Positions 46,492 through 54,419 of a DNA stretch of 64,000 bases are shown here, piece by piece; within the stretch, counting starts at the first letter, position 1, and each line of letters begins with the position of its first letter. A program made the translations under genes and the position numbers. Where the stretch lies: positions 434,001 through 498,000 of the forward strand of contig NZ_CP021255.1 of assembly GCF_002952055.1 (NCBI RefSeq), given 5' to 3'. The stretch is from Desulfobulbus oralis. GTDB lineage: Bacteria; Desulfobacterota; Desulfobulbia; Desulfobulbales; Desulfobulbaceae. The notes beneath the pieces were generated by a model. The model had not been told where the DNA came from, ran no database searches, and was given only the letters and a program-made list of their open reading frames with translations.

Positions 46492-48328
46492 AACCCGGAT
46501 TGCACATTGGCGCCGGCAGGGCTGGCTGAACGAGGTGGATGGTCATCTGGCCAGGATGCTGGCCCGGCGGCATCCGGCGATGGGTGTCGGGGCGGCGCTG
46601 GCTGCGGCGCTGCTCAGTCAGGCTCTGGAAGAGGGCCACACCTGCCTGCCGCTGGCGCAGATTGCAGCAACGCTCACAGCCCGGGGCGAGGCGACTTCGG
46701 TCCAGGGCCTGCAAGACCAGCTTTGGGCCAGCGCTGCGGTGGTGGCTCCGGAACATGCGGCAGAGCGTCCGGCCCCAATGGTGCTGGATGCAGCCCAGCG
46801 TTTGGCGCTTTTGCGCTGGCACCGGGCGGAAAGCCGCATTGCCGCAGAGCTGGTCCGGCGGGCCGGGGCCTTGACAGAGGTGGACGAGGAGCGGGCGCAA
46901 CAGATGCTGGCGCGCCTTTTTCCCGAAAGTCCGGATGCGCCAAACCTGCAAAAAACCGCAGCCGCCCTGGCGCTGTGCAAGCGGCTGCTCATCCTGTGCG
47001 GCGGCCCGGGCACAGGCAAAACCTGGACCCTGGCCCGCATGCTGGCCCTGTGCTCGGCGCTGACAGCGGGGCAGCTCAGGGTGGCGCTGGCCGCACCCAC
47101 TGGCCGGGCAGCCATGCGCTTGGGCGAGGCCATTCGCGAGGCCGCAGCCGCCATGTCGGAGGACATCGGCCGGCAGGCCCTGCCTGAAGCGGAAACCCTG
47201 CACCGGCTCCTGGGCTATCAACCGCAAACGGGACGCTTCCGCAGAAACGCGGACAACCCGCTGCCAGCCGATCTGGTGATTGTGGACGAAGCCTCCATGG
47301 TGGACGATCTCCTGCTGGATGCCCTGCTGGCCGCAGCGCCCGCAGGCTGCCGGCTGGTGCTCTGCGGCGATCCGGGGCAACTGCCGCCGGTTGCCCCCGG
47401 GTCGCTGCTGCACAGTCTGGCCGGCTTGGGCACGCCCGGGTATGCACCGGCCTTGCGGGCGGCCTGCGCACGGCTCTGCGGCCGGGATATGCCGGAACCC
47501 CCTGATGCTGCGGCCGCAAACCTGCTGAATGAATGTCGGATCACGCTGAAAAAAGCGCACCGCTTTGATGAAACAAGCGGCATTTCCGCTCTGGCTGCCG
47601 CCCTGCAACACGCAGATCCTGCAGCAGAACTGAAGCGGGTTCTGAGCCGGAGCTGGCCGGATATTACGCTGCTTGGGACCGAAACGGCGCGCTCCGGGCT
47701 GCCGGCGATTCTCCTGGAGATGTTCAGGCCCCTGTACCGCGCGGTTACGGCCGCAGAGGCGATGGCCGCCTTTGCCCGTTGCCGCGTGCTTTGTGCGCTT
47801 CGGGAAGGCCCCTGGGGCGTCGCGGGGATCAACCGCCTTTGCCGGGAACTGCTGCGCAGGCAGGGCCTCGTTCCGGCCCGGCAGGAATGGTACCGGGGTC
47901 TGCCCGTGCTCATTCAGCACAATGCGCACGACCTGCGTCTCTACAACGGCGATACCGGTATGCTCTGGCCGGATGAAAACGCTGTACTCAGGGCCTGGTT
48001 CGCCGCAGAAGGGGGCCTGCGTCCCTTCCCGCCGGCCGCCCTGCCCGCCTGGCAGCCGGCCTGGGCCATCACCGTGCACAAGGCCCAGGGAGCGGAATTC
48101 GACGATGTGGTGCTGGTCCTGCCGGAAGGCGACAACCCGCTCCTGACCCGGGAGCTGCTCTACACCGCCGTGACCCGGGCCAGAAAAAGACTGGTACTGG
48201 TGGCCGGGCCGGAGGCGCTGGAACGCAGCGCCGTCCGCCAGTTGCAGCGTTACAGCGCACTTGGCGATTTGCTTTCGGCTTTTGGCAAGCCCCCAATTTT
48301 TATTGACAGTACTTCACCGAACGAGTAG
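46478..48328 (+). CDS. recD: Exodeoxyribonuclease V subunit alpha
   Basis: RecD is the 5'-3' helicase of RecBCD. The 616-residue protein has the RecD-type N-terminal domain, Walker A ILCGGPGTGKTWTLARML (about 175), DLVIVDEASMVDD (about 268), LVLCGDPGQLPPVAPGSLL, the UvrD-C2-like motif WAITVHKAQGAEFDDVVLVL and the final LYTAVTRARKRL. ATG 46478 overlaps the recB end by 14 bases. A stop at 48326-48328 precedes the tRNA genes by 24 bases. Confidence 0.95.
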   Translation: MSGVETRIAHWRRQGWLNEVDGHLARMLARRHPAMGVGAALAAALLSQALEEGHTCLPLAQIAATLTARGEATSVQGLQDQLWASAAVVAPEHAAERPAPMVLDAAQRLALLRWHRAESRIAAELVRRAGALTEVDEERAQQMLARLFPESPDAPNLQKTAAALALCKRLLILCGGPGTGKTWTLARMLALCSALTAGQLRVALAAPTGRAAMRLGEAIREAAAAMSEDIGRQALPEAETLHRLLGYQPQTGRFRRNADNPLPADLVIVDEASMVDDLLLDALLAAAPAGCRLVLCGDPGQLPPVAPGSLLHSLAGLGTPGYAPALRAACARLCGRDMPEPPDAAAANLLNECRITLKKAHRFDETSGISALAAALQHADPAAELKRVLSRSWPDITLLGTETARSGLPAILLEMFRPLYRAVTAAEAMAAFARCRVLCALREGPWGVAGINRLCRELLRRQGLVPARQEWYRGLPVLIQHNAHDLRLYNGDTGMLWPDENAVLRAWFAAEGGLRPFPPAALPAWQPAWAITVHKAQGAEFDDVVLVLPEGDNPLLTRELLYTAVTRARKRLVLVAGPEALERSAVRQLQRYSALGDLLSAFGKPPIFIDSTSPNE

Positions 48329-48352
48329 ATAAGGGGACTCTCTGGTTGGGAA

Positions 48353-48428
48353 GGGTCGTTAACTCAGTCGGTAGAGTATCTGCCTTTTAAGCAGAGAGTC
48401 GCGCGTTCGAGTCGCGCACGACCCACCA
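48353..48428 (+). tRNA. tRNA-Lys (anticodon TTT)
   Basis: Acceptor stem GGGTCGT pairs with ACGACCC. The D arm is TAACTCAGTCGGTAGAG, the anticodon loop CTTTTAA carries TTT, and the T arm is GCGCGTTCGAGTCGCGC. CCA is encoded at 48426-48428. The gene is 76 nt. Confidence 0.97.
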
Positions 48429-48440
48429 TGGGCCACATTC

Positions 48441-48518
48441 GTCCTCATCGTCTAGTCCGGTCCAGGACACCGGCCTTTCACGCCGGCAACACCGGTTCAA
48501 ATCCGGTTGGGGACGCCA
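48441..48518 (+). tRNA. tRNA-Glu (anticodon TTC)
   Basis: Acceptor stem GTCCTCA pairs with TGGGGAC (one G-U pair). The anticodon stem CCGGC/GCCGG has loop CTTTCAC carrying TTC, the T arm is ACCGGTTCAAATCCGGT, and CCA is encoded. The gene is 78 nt and lies 12 bp after tRNA-Lys, likely in the same transcript. Confidence 0.97.
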
Positions 48519-48554
48519 ATATAATTTCAGCTGGTTAGCTGACTGTCATCAGAT

Positions 48555-48590
48555 AAGCCTCCATGGAACGGAAGTTCCGAGGGGGCTTTT
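48555..48590 (+). terminator. Terminator after the tRNA pair
   Basis: AAGCCTCC pairs with GGGGGCTT, and the inner GGAAC pairs with GTTCC around a GGAA loop; the structure is followed by TTTT. It fits a Rho-independent terminator for the tRNA-Lys/tRNA-Glu transcript. Confidence 0.8.
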
Positions 48591-48940
48591 CCGTTATACC
48601 CCTCTGCCAGGCCGCTTTATGGCGCAGCCCGGCGCGGACAAAAAGAGCCCTCATGCAACCTTCCGAAGGGCATTTCAGTTCTGCTGGCCGCAGGGAGCAC
48701 CTGTCCCGGATCGGGACGCCTGCCCTGAAGCCCGCAAACGATCCATTTCAGCCGGAATTCAGGCCGTAAAAATCAGAAAGGCCGACAGGGTCGGTCGCTT
48801 TTTCGACCCTCTGTGCAGTCTTGAGGCTTCTGTAGTGGATTAAGTGCTTATCTACGAACAAATCACTTGCAAATACAGGGTGTTTTCCTGATAGTCCGTT
48901 GGAAGATCCATACAAACACCGAGCAAGCATGCCGCATATC
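48591..48940. other. Intergenic region, 350 bp, between the tRNAs and IS remnants
   Basis: No gene with recognisable features is found. A hairpin-like AGGGTCG/CGACCCT pair is present at about 48787-48810 without a T run. This is the left border of the insertion-sequence cluster, directly downstream of tRNA genes. Confidence 0.4.
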
Positions 48941-48941
48941 A

Positions 48942-49762
48942 ACACCTGGGGATTTCTGATGAATTTTGGCAGCCTGTCGAAGCATTGATTCCAACAAACT
49001 GCCGGGATGCTGGCCAAACCTACATCCAAAAGCCTGGAAGAGGAAGGAAACGCAACTATTCGCATCGCCTGTATTTTGCCGCTATAGTCTCTGTGCTTCC
49101 TACCGGAATTATCTGGAATGCCTTGTCCAGAGAAAATTTGAAGGGCCTGGTTCTGCGATGGTTCGCCCTGAATTCCGGCAGTGGCCAGGCTGGTGTGTTT
49201 CAAAATATCCGAAGAGGCTTCTGGCCGAATACGATGCCCCTACAGGGATTGGCTGGCATTGGCAAGCGGCTGACGGCACGCATATTGAAGCCCCGCCTGC
49301 GCAGGAATCCATCGGCCCAAACCCGAAGGAACCCGGAAAAAATGGCTGCAAAAGGCGTGTGCTGGCAGGCGGGCACGGCGTCCTTTGTCACTTGCCGTCA
49401 GCGGCGCCAACCGGCGTGAGAGCCTGCCGCTCGATCCCTTGCTCAAGGCCGGACTGATTGAGCCGGAGCAAGGGGAATGGCGTTTCAAATCTTTGCCTTG
49501 GTGCAGTATATCTGGGCGAAGAAGCGGTAGTCAAATTCAAGGGCTCCATGCCCCGTATCCAGCCAGGAGCTGAGAAAACACTTGATCAGGAAAGATCCAC
49601 TATTCAATGCCAGCAGGTGGATGATTGAGTTAAGTCATTCATGGCTCAAGCGTTTCAAAAACTACTGCAATACTACGAAAAGACCGATTAGTCCTATATT
49701 GCTTTTAGAGCATTGGCTGATGCTATGATCATCTTGAATAAATTGAAATATATTTATAGGTA
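48942..49762 (+). pseudogene. Decayed IS5-type transposase (group different from the 840-bp copies)
   Basis: Pieces of one transposase are spread over the frames in order. They are FWQPVEALIPTNCRDAGQTY and IQKPGRGRKRNYSHRLYFAA (about 48960-49080), LLAEYDAPTGIGWHWQAADG then PAQESIGPNPKEPGKNGCKR (about 49215-49350), GVPLSLAVSGANRRES-like residues (about 49378-49430), and RWMIELSHSWLKRFKKLLQY with YEKTD then stop and SYIAFRALADAMIILNKL (about 49615-49745). This is the usual IS5-family sequence with DUF4096 N-terminus and RW.VER..SWL.RFR C-terminus. Several frameshifts and at least one stop make it non-functional. Confidence 0.75.
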
Positions 49763-49770
49763 AACTCTTG

Positions 49771-50229
49771 ATGAATGAAAAACAATTTGCAATAATTTGT
49801 GGCGCATTCGGCATACTTGTTGCTACACTGTTATCCCCAATGGATCAACTTTTTTCAGAGAGTGTGCTTTTTTGGGGGAATCTGCTTGCGTTTTGGGGGC
49901 CGCATTTGTTGATTCTCGTTCTGGCACTCGCGTTATGTTTGCGGGGCGCATATATCGCTGGCATTCTATTTGCATTGGCCTTGTATCTTTCTTTATACGG
50001 TATATGGGTTTTTTTCTACGCGAGCCCGAGTGATAGTTTAATATGGCTTGGCTATTGGTTTTCAATGCCAGGTGCTGTTATAGGCGAAATTCTGTTGGCA
50101 ATATTTGTTAATAAAAAACGTACATATAACGCCTGGGTCGCATGGCTGATAGCGTTGACCGTTATCTCTATATGTATTGCCATGAATCAATTCATACTTT
50201 GCAAAACACTCCTGCATTGTGGAATATGA
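49771..50229 (+). CDS. Small integral membrane protein of unknown function, AT-rich
   Basis: A 152-residue protein with four or five hydrophobic segments (AIICGAFGILVATLLSP; HLLILVLALALCLRGAYIAG; ILFALALYLSLYGIWVFFYA; MPGAVIGEILLAIFVN; WVAWLIALTVISICIAMNQF). I do not recognise a family. ATG 49771 is preferred to TTG 49768. Its base composition is clearly more AT-rich than the surrounding chromosome and it stands between two IS remnants, which suggests transfer. No partner gene remains. Confidence 0.6.
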   Translation: MNEKQFAIICGAFGILVATLLSPMDQLFSESVLFWGNLLAFWGPHLLILVLALALCLRGAYIAGILFALALYLSLYGIWVFFYASPSDSLIWLGYWFSMPGAVIGEILLAIFVNKKRTYNAWVAWLIALTVISICIAMNQFILCKTLLHCGI

Positions 50230-50490
50230 ATATACCACTGCTGTCTCATAAAATTTTCACTGCTGTCCCACTAACTTTGGAATAGCGATAACTGGTTGTT
50301 ATTTAATGGTATTTTTTGTTTTTCCTGACAAAAAAGTTCGTCTAAATCTCGCCGTTCAAACAGGTTGAGCTGAAGAAGCCGCAAAATCTGCAAGATAGAC
50401 TGCCCCAAGCGGCTCTGAAATTTGGTGAACGCCACCAGAAGATACGCGCACAAGGCAATCCACAGTTGCGTCCGAACCGCGTTCATGCTA

Positions 50491-51334
50491 GGTTCAGGCC
50501 TCATTAATTGCCAAAAAGCAGAAAATCTGGTTAGTTGTGCTCAGGGAGGACGCCATGAGCCAACTGTTCTACCTTTCTGCCGAGCAACTCGAACGTATCA
50601 AGCCCTTCTTTCCACGTTCACATGGTATTCCGCGGGTCGATGACCGGAAGGTCATCAGCGGCATCATTTATGTCATCAAACATGGCTTGCAGTGGAAGGA
50701 CGCGCCGCGCGAGTATGGCCCTTATAAAACGCTCTACAATCGTTTTTTGCGTTGGAGCCAGATGGGCATCTTCAACAACATTTTTACCGAATTGGCAAAA
50801 ACAGCGGGACAGGATGGCCAGGTGATGATCGATGCGACCCACCTCAAGGCGCATCGTACCGCCGCCAGTTTGCTCAAAAAAGGGCTCTTTCCCGCTGCAT
50901 CGGCCGCACAAAGGGCGGGCTGAACTCCAAACTCCATGCCCTTTGCGACGCTCACGGCAGGCCCCTGGCCATGACGCTCACGGCAGGCCAGGTAAGCGAC
51001 TACAAAGGAGCCGCCCTGCTTATGGATGCCATAGATGCTTTGCCTGAGGCCAGGGCGCTGCTGGCGGACCGTGGTTATGACGCCGACTGGTTCCGTGATG
51101 CCCTGCGTACCAGAGGCATTACGCCCTGCATCCCGCCCAGAAGGAGCCGAAAGAGACCCTGCTCGTACGATCAAAATCTGTATAAACAGCGGCATAAGAT
51201 CGAGATCATGTTTGGCAGGATCAAGGACTGGCGGAGAATAGCCATGCGTTATGACCGCTGCGCACATACCTTCTTTTCAGCTCTGTGCCTCGCGGCTTCC
51301 GTCATATTCTATCTCGATTAATGAGGCCTGAGCC
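50491..51334 (+). mobile_element. IS5-family (IS427-like) element, copy 3, intact
   Basis: An 844-bp element with the same 18-bp terminal repeats (one mismatch at the left end, GGTTCAGG for GGCTCAGG) and TA at 50489-50490 and 51335-51336. It sits inside the IS4-type transposase gene. Both of its open frames are intact, so it is the likely active copy among the three. Confidence 0.92.
50555..51321 (+). CDS. IS5-family transposase made by -1 frameshift
   Basis: orfA (50555-50923, 122 residues) holds the DUF4096-type N-terminal domain and the first catalytic Asp (VMIDATHLKAH). The A6 run at 50876-50881 (CAAAAAAGG) allows a -1 slip into orfB, which continues RCIGRTKGGLNSKLHALCDA and LLADRGYDADWF (second Asp), then HKIEIMFGRIKDWRRIAMRY (Glu), to TAA 51319-51321. 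The fused protein would be 255 residues. A ribosome-binding site (GGGAGG) lies ahead of ATG 50555. This architecture is usual for the IS427 group of IS5. Confidence 0.88.
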
Positions 51335-52261
51335 TAGTGCCCACGAAGCTCTTCACTTTCAGGTGTTGCTTGATCCACTTGAAAAAGAGTTCCACCTGCC
51401 ACCGCTCCTTGTACAGCGCCGCCACTGTGGTAGCCGGAATCCCAGGCGCATTGGGCAGAAACTCGTATTCCTCGCCTGTAGACCCATCCAGAAAGCGCAC
51501 CTTGCACAACGTGCCTTTCACGCCTTTGAGCTGGATTTTCCTGTCTTCCAGTACGCCAGGACTTTTGCGCCCCCGGCGTTTCGCGCCAGGATGAATCACT
51601 GCCCCGTGCTTCAGCCGCGTCACGAAACGAACGCCTTCTTCCGTCAGTTCCTGGTACCACTGGCAGTCCGTGTAGCCGCGATCAAAGACCACCCATGAGC
51701 CTCGGGGCAGACTCAGTTTTCGGGCCATGTTGATCTCATGAACCTTCCCTGTCGTCATGTCCACAAAATCGGGAAGCTAGCCGTCCGCGGAGACACCCAC
51801 CTGCATTTTCACCGCGTCTTTGCCGGTGCGGCAGCTGGCCCGGGAGAACAGCGACAGCGACAGTTCAATCACCGTGGCGTCAAGCAGATAGACCTTGCCT
51901 CCGTCCTTGAAGTGGAACTTTTGCCTGGGTGGAGCGAAGGCCTGACAACGGGCCAAAAGCGCCTGAAACACTTTCTCAAAGAGCTCCGGGGAGTGCCTTC
52001 GCTGGCCCGTGCCAGGCTGGAACGGCTGAATGAGTCCAGGCCCAGGTGGTAGAGTTTGTGGAGTTGTGGCGAGAAAGTAGCCATTATGCCGCGCAAGCTG
52101 TCGCGCCCGGTGAGTTGCCCTGTCATCATGACCACAAACTGTGTCCAAACGGAAACTGCCCGGCGATGCACTTTGGGCAACACCGCTCGACGGACTTGCT
52201 CAAACTCATGTCTCGGAAAAACTCTAAGCACTTGGCTCAAAATCGTGTTACAATGCTCCAT

Positions 52262-52468
52262 GGCTTGGATCTCCTTGGTTTTAATGAACTTTTTGTAAAT
52301 CCATTATAACACACCAGGGATTCCAAGCCTTCATTTTCTCCAGAAATCATTGATATTTTGCGGGGCAGCAGTGGAGTGCGTTGAAAGAGTTGCTGAAAGA
52401 AGCGTTCGGACTGGACAAGAAACAAAGAGAGAGGGCTGCGGAAATTACCCGCCAGCTTCGCGAGGGAG
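52262..52468. other. Short region between IS4 and IS3 elements
   Basis: About 200 bp. An open frame on the plus strand (YFAGQQWSALKELLKEAFGL then DKKQRERAAEITRQLREGE) is cut by the IS3 element and has no clear start or family. It may be a fragment of a small helical protein. Confidence 0.3.
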
Positions 52469-52528
52469 AGAGGTGGTTCCCTTTTTCAGACAGTTTGGCG
52501 GCAAGTTTAAGGTGGGCTTGTGTCATAG

Positions 52529-53335
52529 TTAAGCCACCAAGACAAGTTCCCGCTCTCCGGCATAGCCGGGCAGAGGAAGTTGCCAATATGCCTCATCCGG
52601 GGTACGGCTGTCCAGCGAGGAATGAGGACGTTTGCTGTTGTAGTAATCAATCCAATGTTTCAACCCTTGCCTGAGTTCCCTGCCGTCAGCAAAGGCATGC
52701 AGATACACGCATTCGTATTTCAGGGAACGCCACAAGCGCTCTATCATCACATTGTCGCGCCAGCTTCCCTTGCCGTCCATGGAAATGCGAACTCCGGCAG
52801 CCTGCAGGGTGCCAACGAAGTCATCGCTCGTAAACTGGCTGCCCTGATCCGTATTAAAAATATCTGGCGCGCCATAACGGTCCAGGGCTTCTTCAAGCGC
52901 CTCAATACAAAAATCAGCCTCCAGAGTGTTGGACAAACGCCAGGACAAAACCTTGCGGCTGGCCCAGTCCATCACGGCTACCAGGTAAAAAAAGCCGCGC
53001 TGCATTGGAATGTAACTGATATCCGCAGTCCATACCTGGCCGGACCGATTGATCTGCAGGCCGCGCAACAGATAGGGAAATACCCTGTGGTGCGGATGCG
53101 GTCTGGAAGTGTTGGCCTTCTGGTAGATGGCTCTCAGGCCCATCAATCCCATCAGACGGCGGATTCGTTTACGGCCAACCCGATAGCCTGCACGCCGTAA
53201 ATGACGCATCATCTGCCGGGCTCCATACCAGGCCGTGTGCAGATATTGTTCGTCGATGAGTCGCATCAGGCGCAGGTTCTCCTCGCTTTCTCCAGTCGGG
53301 CGATGGTACCAGCCCGAGCGTGACAGGGCCAGCAA
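52529..53335 (-). CDS. IS3-family transposase OrfB (integrase core)
   Basis: The frame encodes the HTH_21-type segment and the rve catalytic domain. The DDE residues are visible in VWTADISYI, FNTDQGSQFTSDDF and MIERLWRSLKYE. The C-terminus has YYNSKRPHSSLDSRTPDEAY. The frame stays open upstream to about 53410 (KKLVDPNHEQLSISRQCRLL), so the product is probably made as an OrfAB fusion by frameshifting from orfA rather than from its own start. Confidence 0.88.
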   Translation of the reverse strand: MLALSRSGWYHRPTGESEENLRLMRLIDEQYLHTAWYGARQMMRHLRRAGYRVGRKRIRRLMGLMGLRAIYQKANTSRPHPHHRVFPYLLRGLQINRSGQVWTADISYIPMQRGFFYLVAVMDWASRKVLSWRLSNTLEADFCIEALEEALDRYGAPDIFNTDQGSQFTSDDFVGTLQAAGVRISMDGKGSWRDNVMIERLWRSLKYECVYLHAFADGRELRQGLKHWIDYYNSKRPHSSLDSRTPDEAYWQLPLPGYAGERELVLVA

Positions 53336-53403
53336 ACGGCATTGCCTGGAAATGCTGAGCTGTTCATGGTTTGGATCAACCAGTTTTTTCCTTCTCTCGC
53401 AGC

Positions 53404-53697
53404 TCAGCGACAGCGCTCGAAGGCATTGGCCAAAAAATCACGTTCCACCGTGAGTTGGCCAATTTTGGCATGAAGCTCCTTGATCTGCGCCTCTGAGGTC
53501 TTGCTTTTGCGTTCGCTGGCGCCAGCAAAGGCAGCGGCCATATTGTCCATGGCCTGACGCTTCCAGCTGGTGATCAGGTTGGGATGGAGTTCGTAGCGGC
53601 TGGCCAGTTCGGCAATGGTCTGCCCGCCACGAATCGCCTCCAGAGCAATCTTAGCCTTGAACTCGGCTGAAAAGCGTCTGCGTCGTGTGGTACTCAT
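53404..53697 (-). CDS. IS3-family transposase OrfA
   Basis: A 97-residue protein with a helix-turn-helix start (MSTTRRRRFSAEFKAKIALE; IAELASRYELHPNLITSWKR) and a leucine-zipper-like C-terminal helix (IKELHAKIGQLTVERDFLAN). It provides end recognition for the IS3 transposase. The start at ATG 53697 (complement) fits the family; a longer frame to 53748 would run into the terminal repeat. Confidence 0.88.
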   Translation of the reverse strand: MSTTRRRRFSAEFKAKIALEAIRGGQTIAELASRYELHPNLITSWKRQAMDNMAAAFAGASERKSKTSEAQIKELHAKIGQLTVERDFLANAFERCR

Positions 53698-53879
53698 GGG
53701 TGTCGCTCCTGATTTGGGATGTGCAACCCACCTTAACACTCTGTCCAATTTTCAGGGGCCACCTCTGAGTATTGAATTTCCGAGAGATGCGCGAGGTGGA
53801 ATTCTGAAATGAGACGCGACGTCGACGCCGCGTCCGCTGCCGCTGCGAGTGGGAAATGTCAACATGCAAGGAGGCAACT

Positions 53880-54299
53880 ATGCACGAGGTTGAAAATGCA
53901 CGTCCCACGCGGGACTACATTGAGTGCTTTGTGTCCGCCGGAAACCATCTGCAAGGTGTTTTGCGGCAATGCGGCATCGTCTACAGATGGCTCAAAGCGG
54001 AGCCACCGCTTGGCCCCTGCCTGGAGCATCTGTCCTTCATTTTGGGCAATCAGGCGTTTTTCGTGCGGCTGTGGGATGTGGACGAGCGCCACGCCTTCCT
54101 CGGCACAGACCGGGGGCTTGCCCGCATTGCCGAAGGTTACGCTGGGCACGCTTGCGTCATGCCCATGCGCCGGGTCACCACCGGCCTGACCAACGGCCTT
54201 CCGCAGGCGAACGAACACGGCTTCGGCGTCCATGTGACGAACATCAAGAGGGAATGGCGTCCGGCCGCGCCCGGCTGGGGGCTGGTCGCGCTGAAGTGA
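53880..54299 (+). CDS. Unknown 139-residue protein, first gene of a GHKL-helicase locus
   Basis: A soluble protein beginning MHEVENARPTRDYIECFVSA. It then has VLRQCGIVYRWLKAEPPLGP, LEHLSFILGNQAFFVRLWDV, AGHACVMPMRRVTTGLTN, and a C-terminal KREWRPAAPGWGLVALK. I do not recognise the family. A clear AAGGAGG ribosome-binding site five bases before ATG 53880 sets the start. It precedes the giant GHKL gene by 120 bp on the same strand and is the first gene right of the IS3 element. Confidence 0.7.
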   Translation: MHEVENARPTRDYIECFVSAGNHLQGVLRQCGIVYRWLKAEPPLGPCLEHLSFILGNQAFFVRLWDVDERHAFLGTDRGLARIAEGYAGHACVMPMRRVTTGLTNGLPQANEHGFGVHVTNIKREWRPAAPGWGLVALK

Positions 54300-54419
54300 A
54301 TACGAGGCAGCTATTGTGCGCGGGAGAAATACACCCCTCGTCCTTTTTATCCCTGTCTCGCAAAATCGCTCCGACAGGTAATATGCATTTCCGCACTTCA
54401 CCCGCCCAAGGAGAACGCC

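Larger units (their letters stand above)
50271..52261 (-). pseudogene. IS4-family transposase, frameshifted and interrupted by IS5 copy 3
   Basis: From ATG 52261 (complement) the frame encodes MEHCNTILSQVLRVFPRHEF and VWTQFVVMMTGQLTGRDSLR. A shift near 51990 leads into ELFEKVFQALLARCQAFAPP and YLLDATVIELSLSLFSRA. An in-frame TAG at 51777-51779 follows VGVSADG, and the sequence continues MARKLSLPRGSWVVFDRGYT up to the signature YKERWQVELFFKWIK (YREK motif of IS4) and KSFVGT. There IS5 copy 3 is inserted. On its other side the protein continues MNAVRTQLWIALCAYLLVAF to a stop at 50271-50273. Removing the IS and one TA restores the frame exactly. The gene is dead from three independent lesions. 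Confidence 0.85.
52469..53766 (-). mobile_element. IS3-family insertion sequence, apparently complete
   Basis: A 1,298-bp element with imperfect terminal inverted repeats beginning AGAGGTGG (left) and its complement CCACCTCT (right). Further similarity extends inward through the TTTAAGGTGGG/GTTAAGGTGGG segments. A 3-bp duplication GAG flanks it (52466-52468 and 53767-53769), as expected for IS3. It carries the usual orfA and orfB on the minus strand. Confidence 0.82.

Noticed and set aside
45875-48079. 734-codon antisense frame opposite recB/recD
   Set aside because: Composition is typical of an antisense shadow (Arg, Pro, Gln rich), no domain is visible, and both opposing genes are intact.
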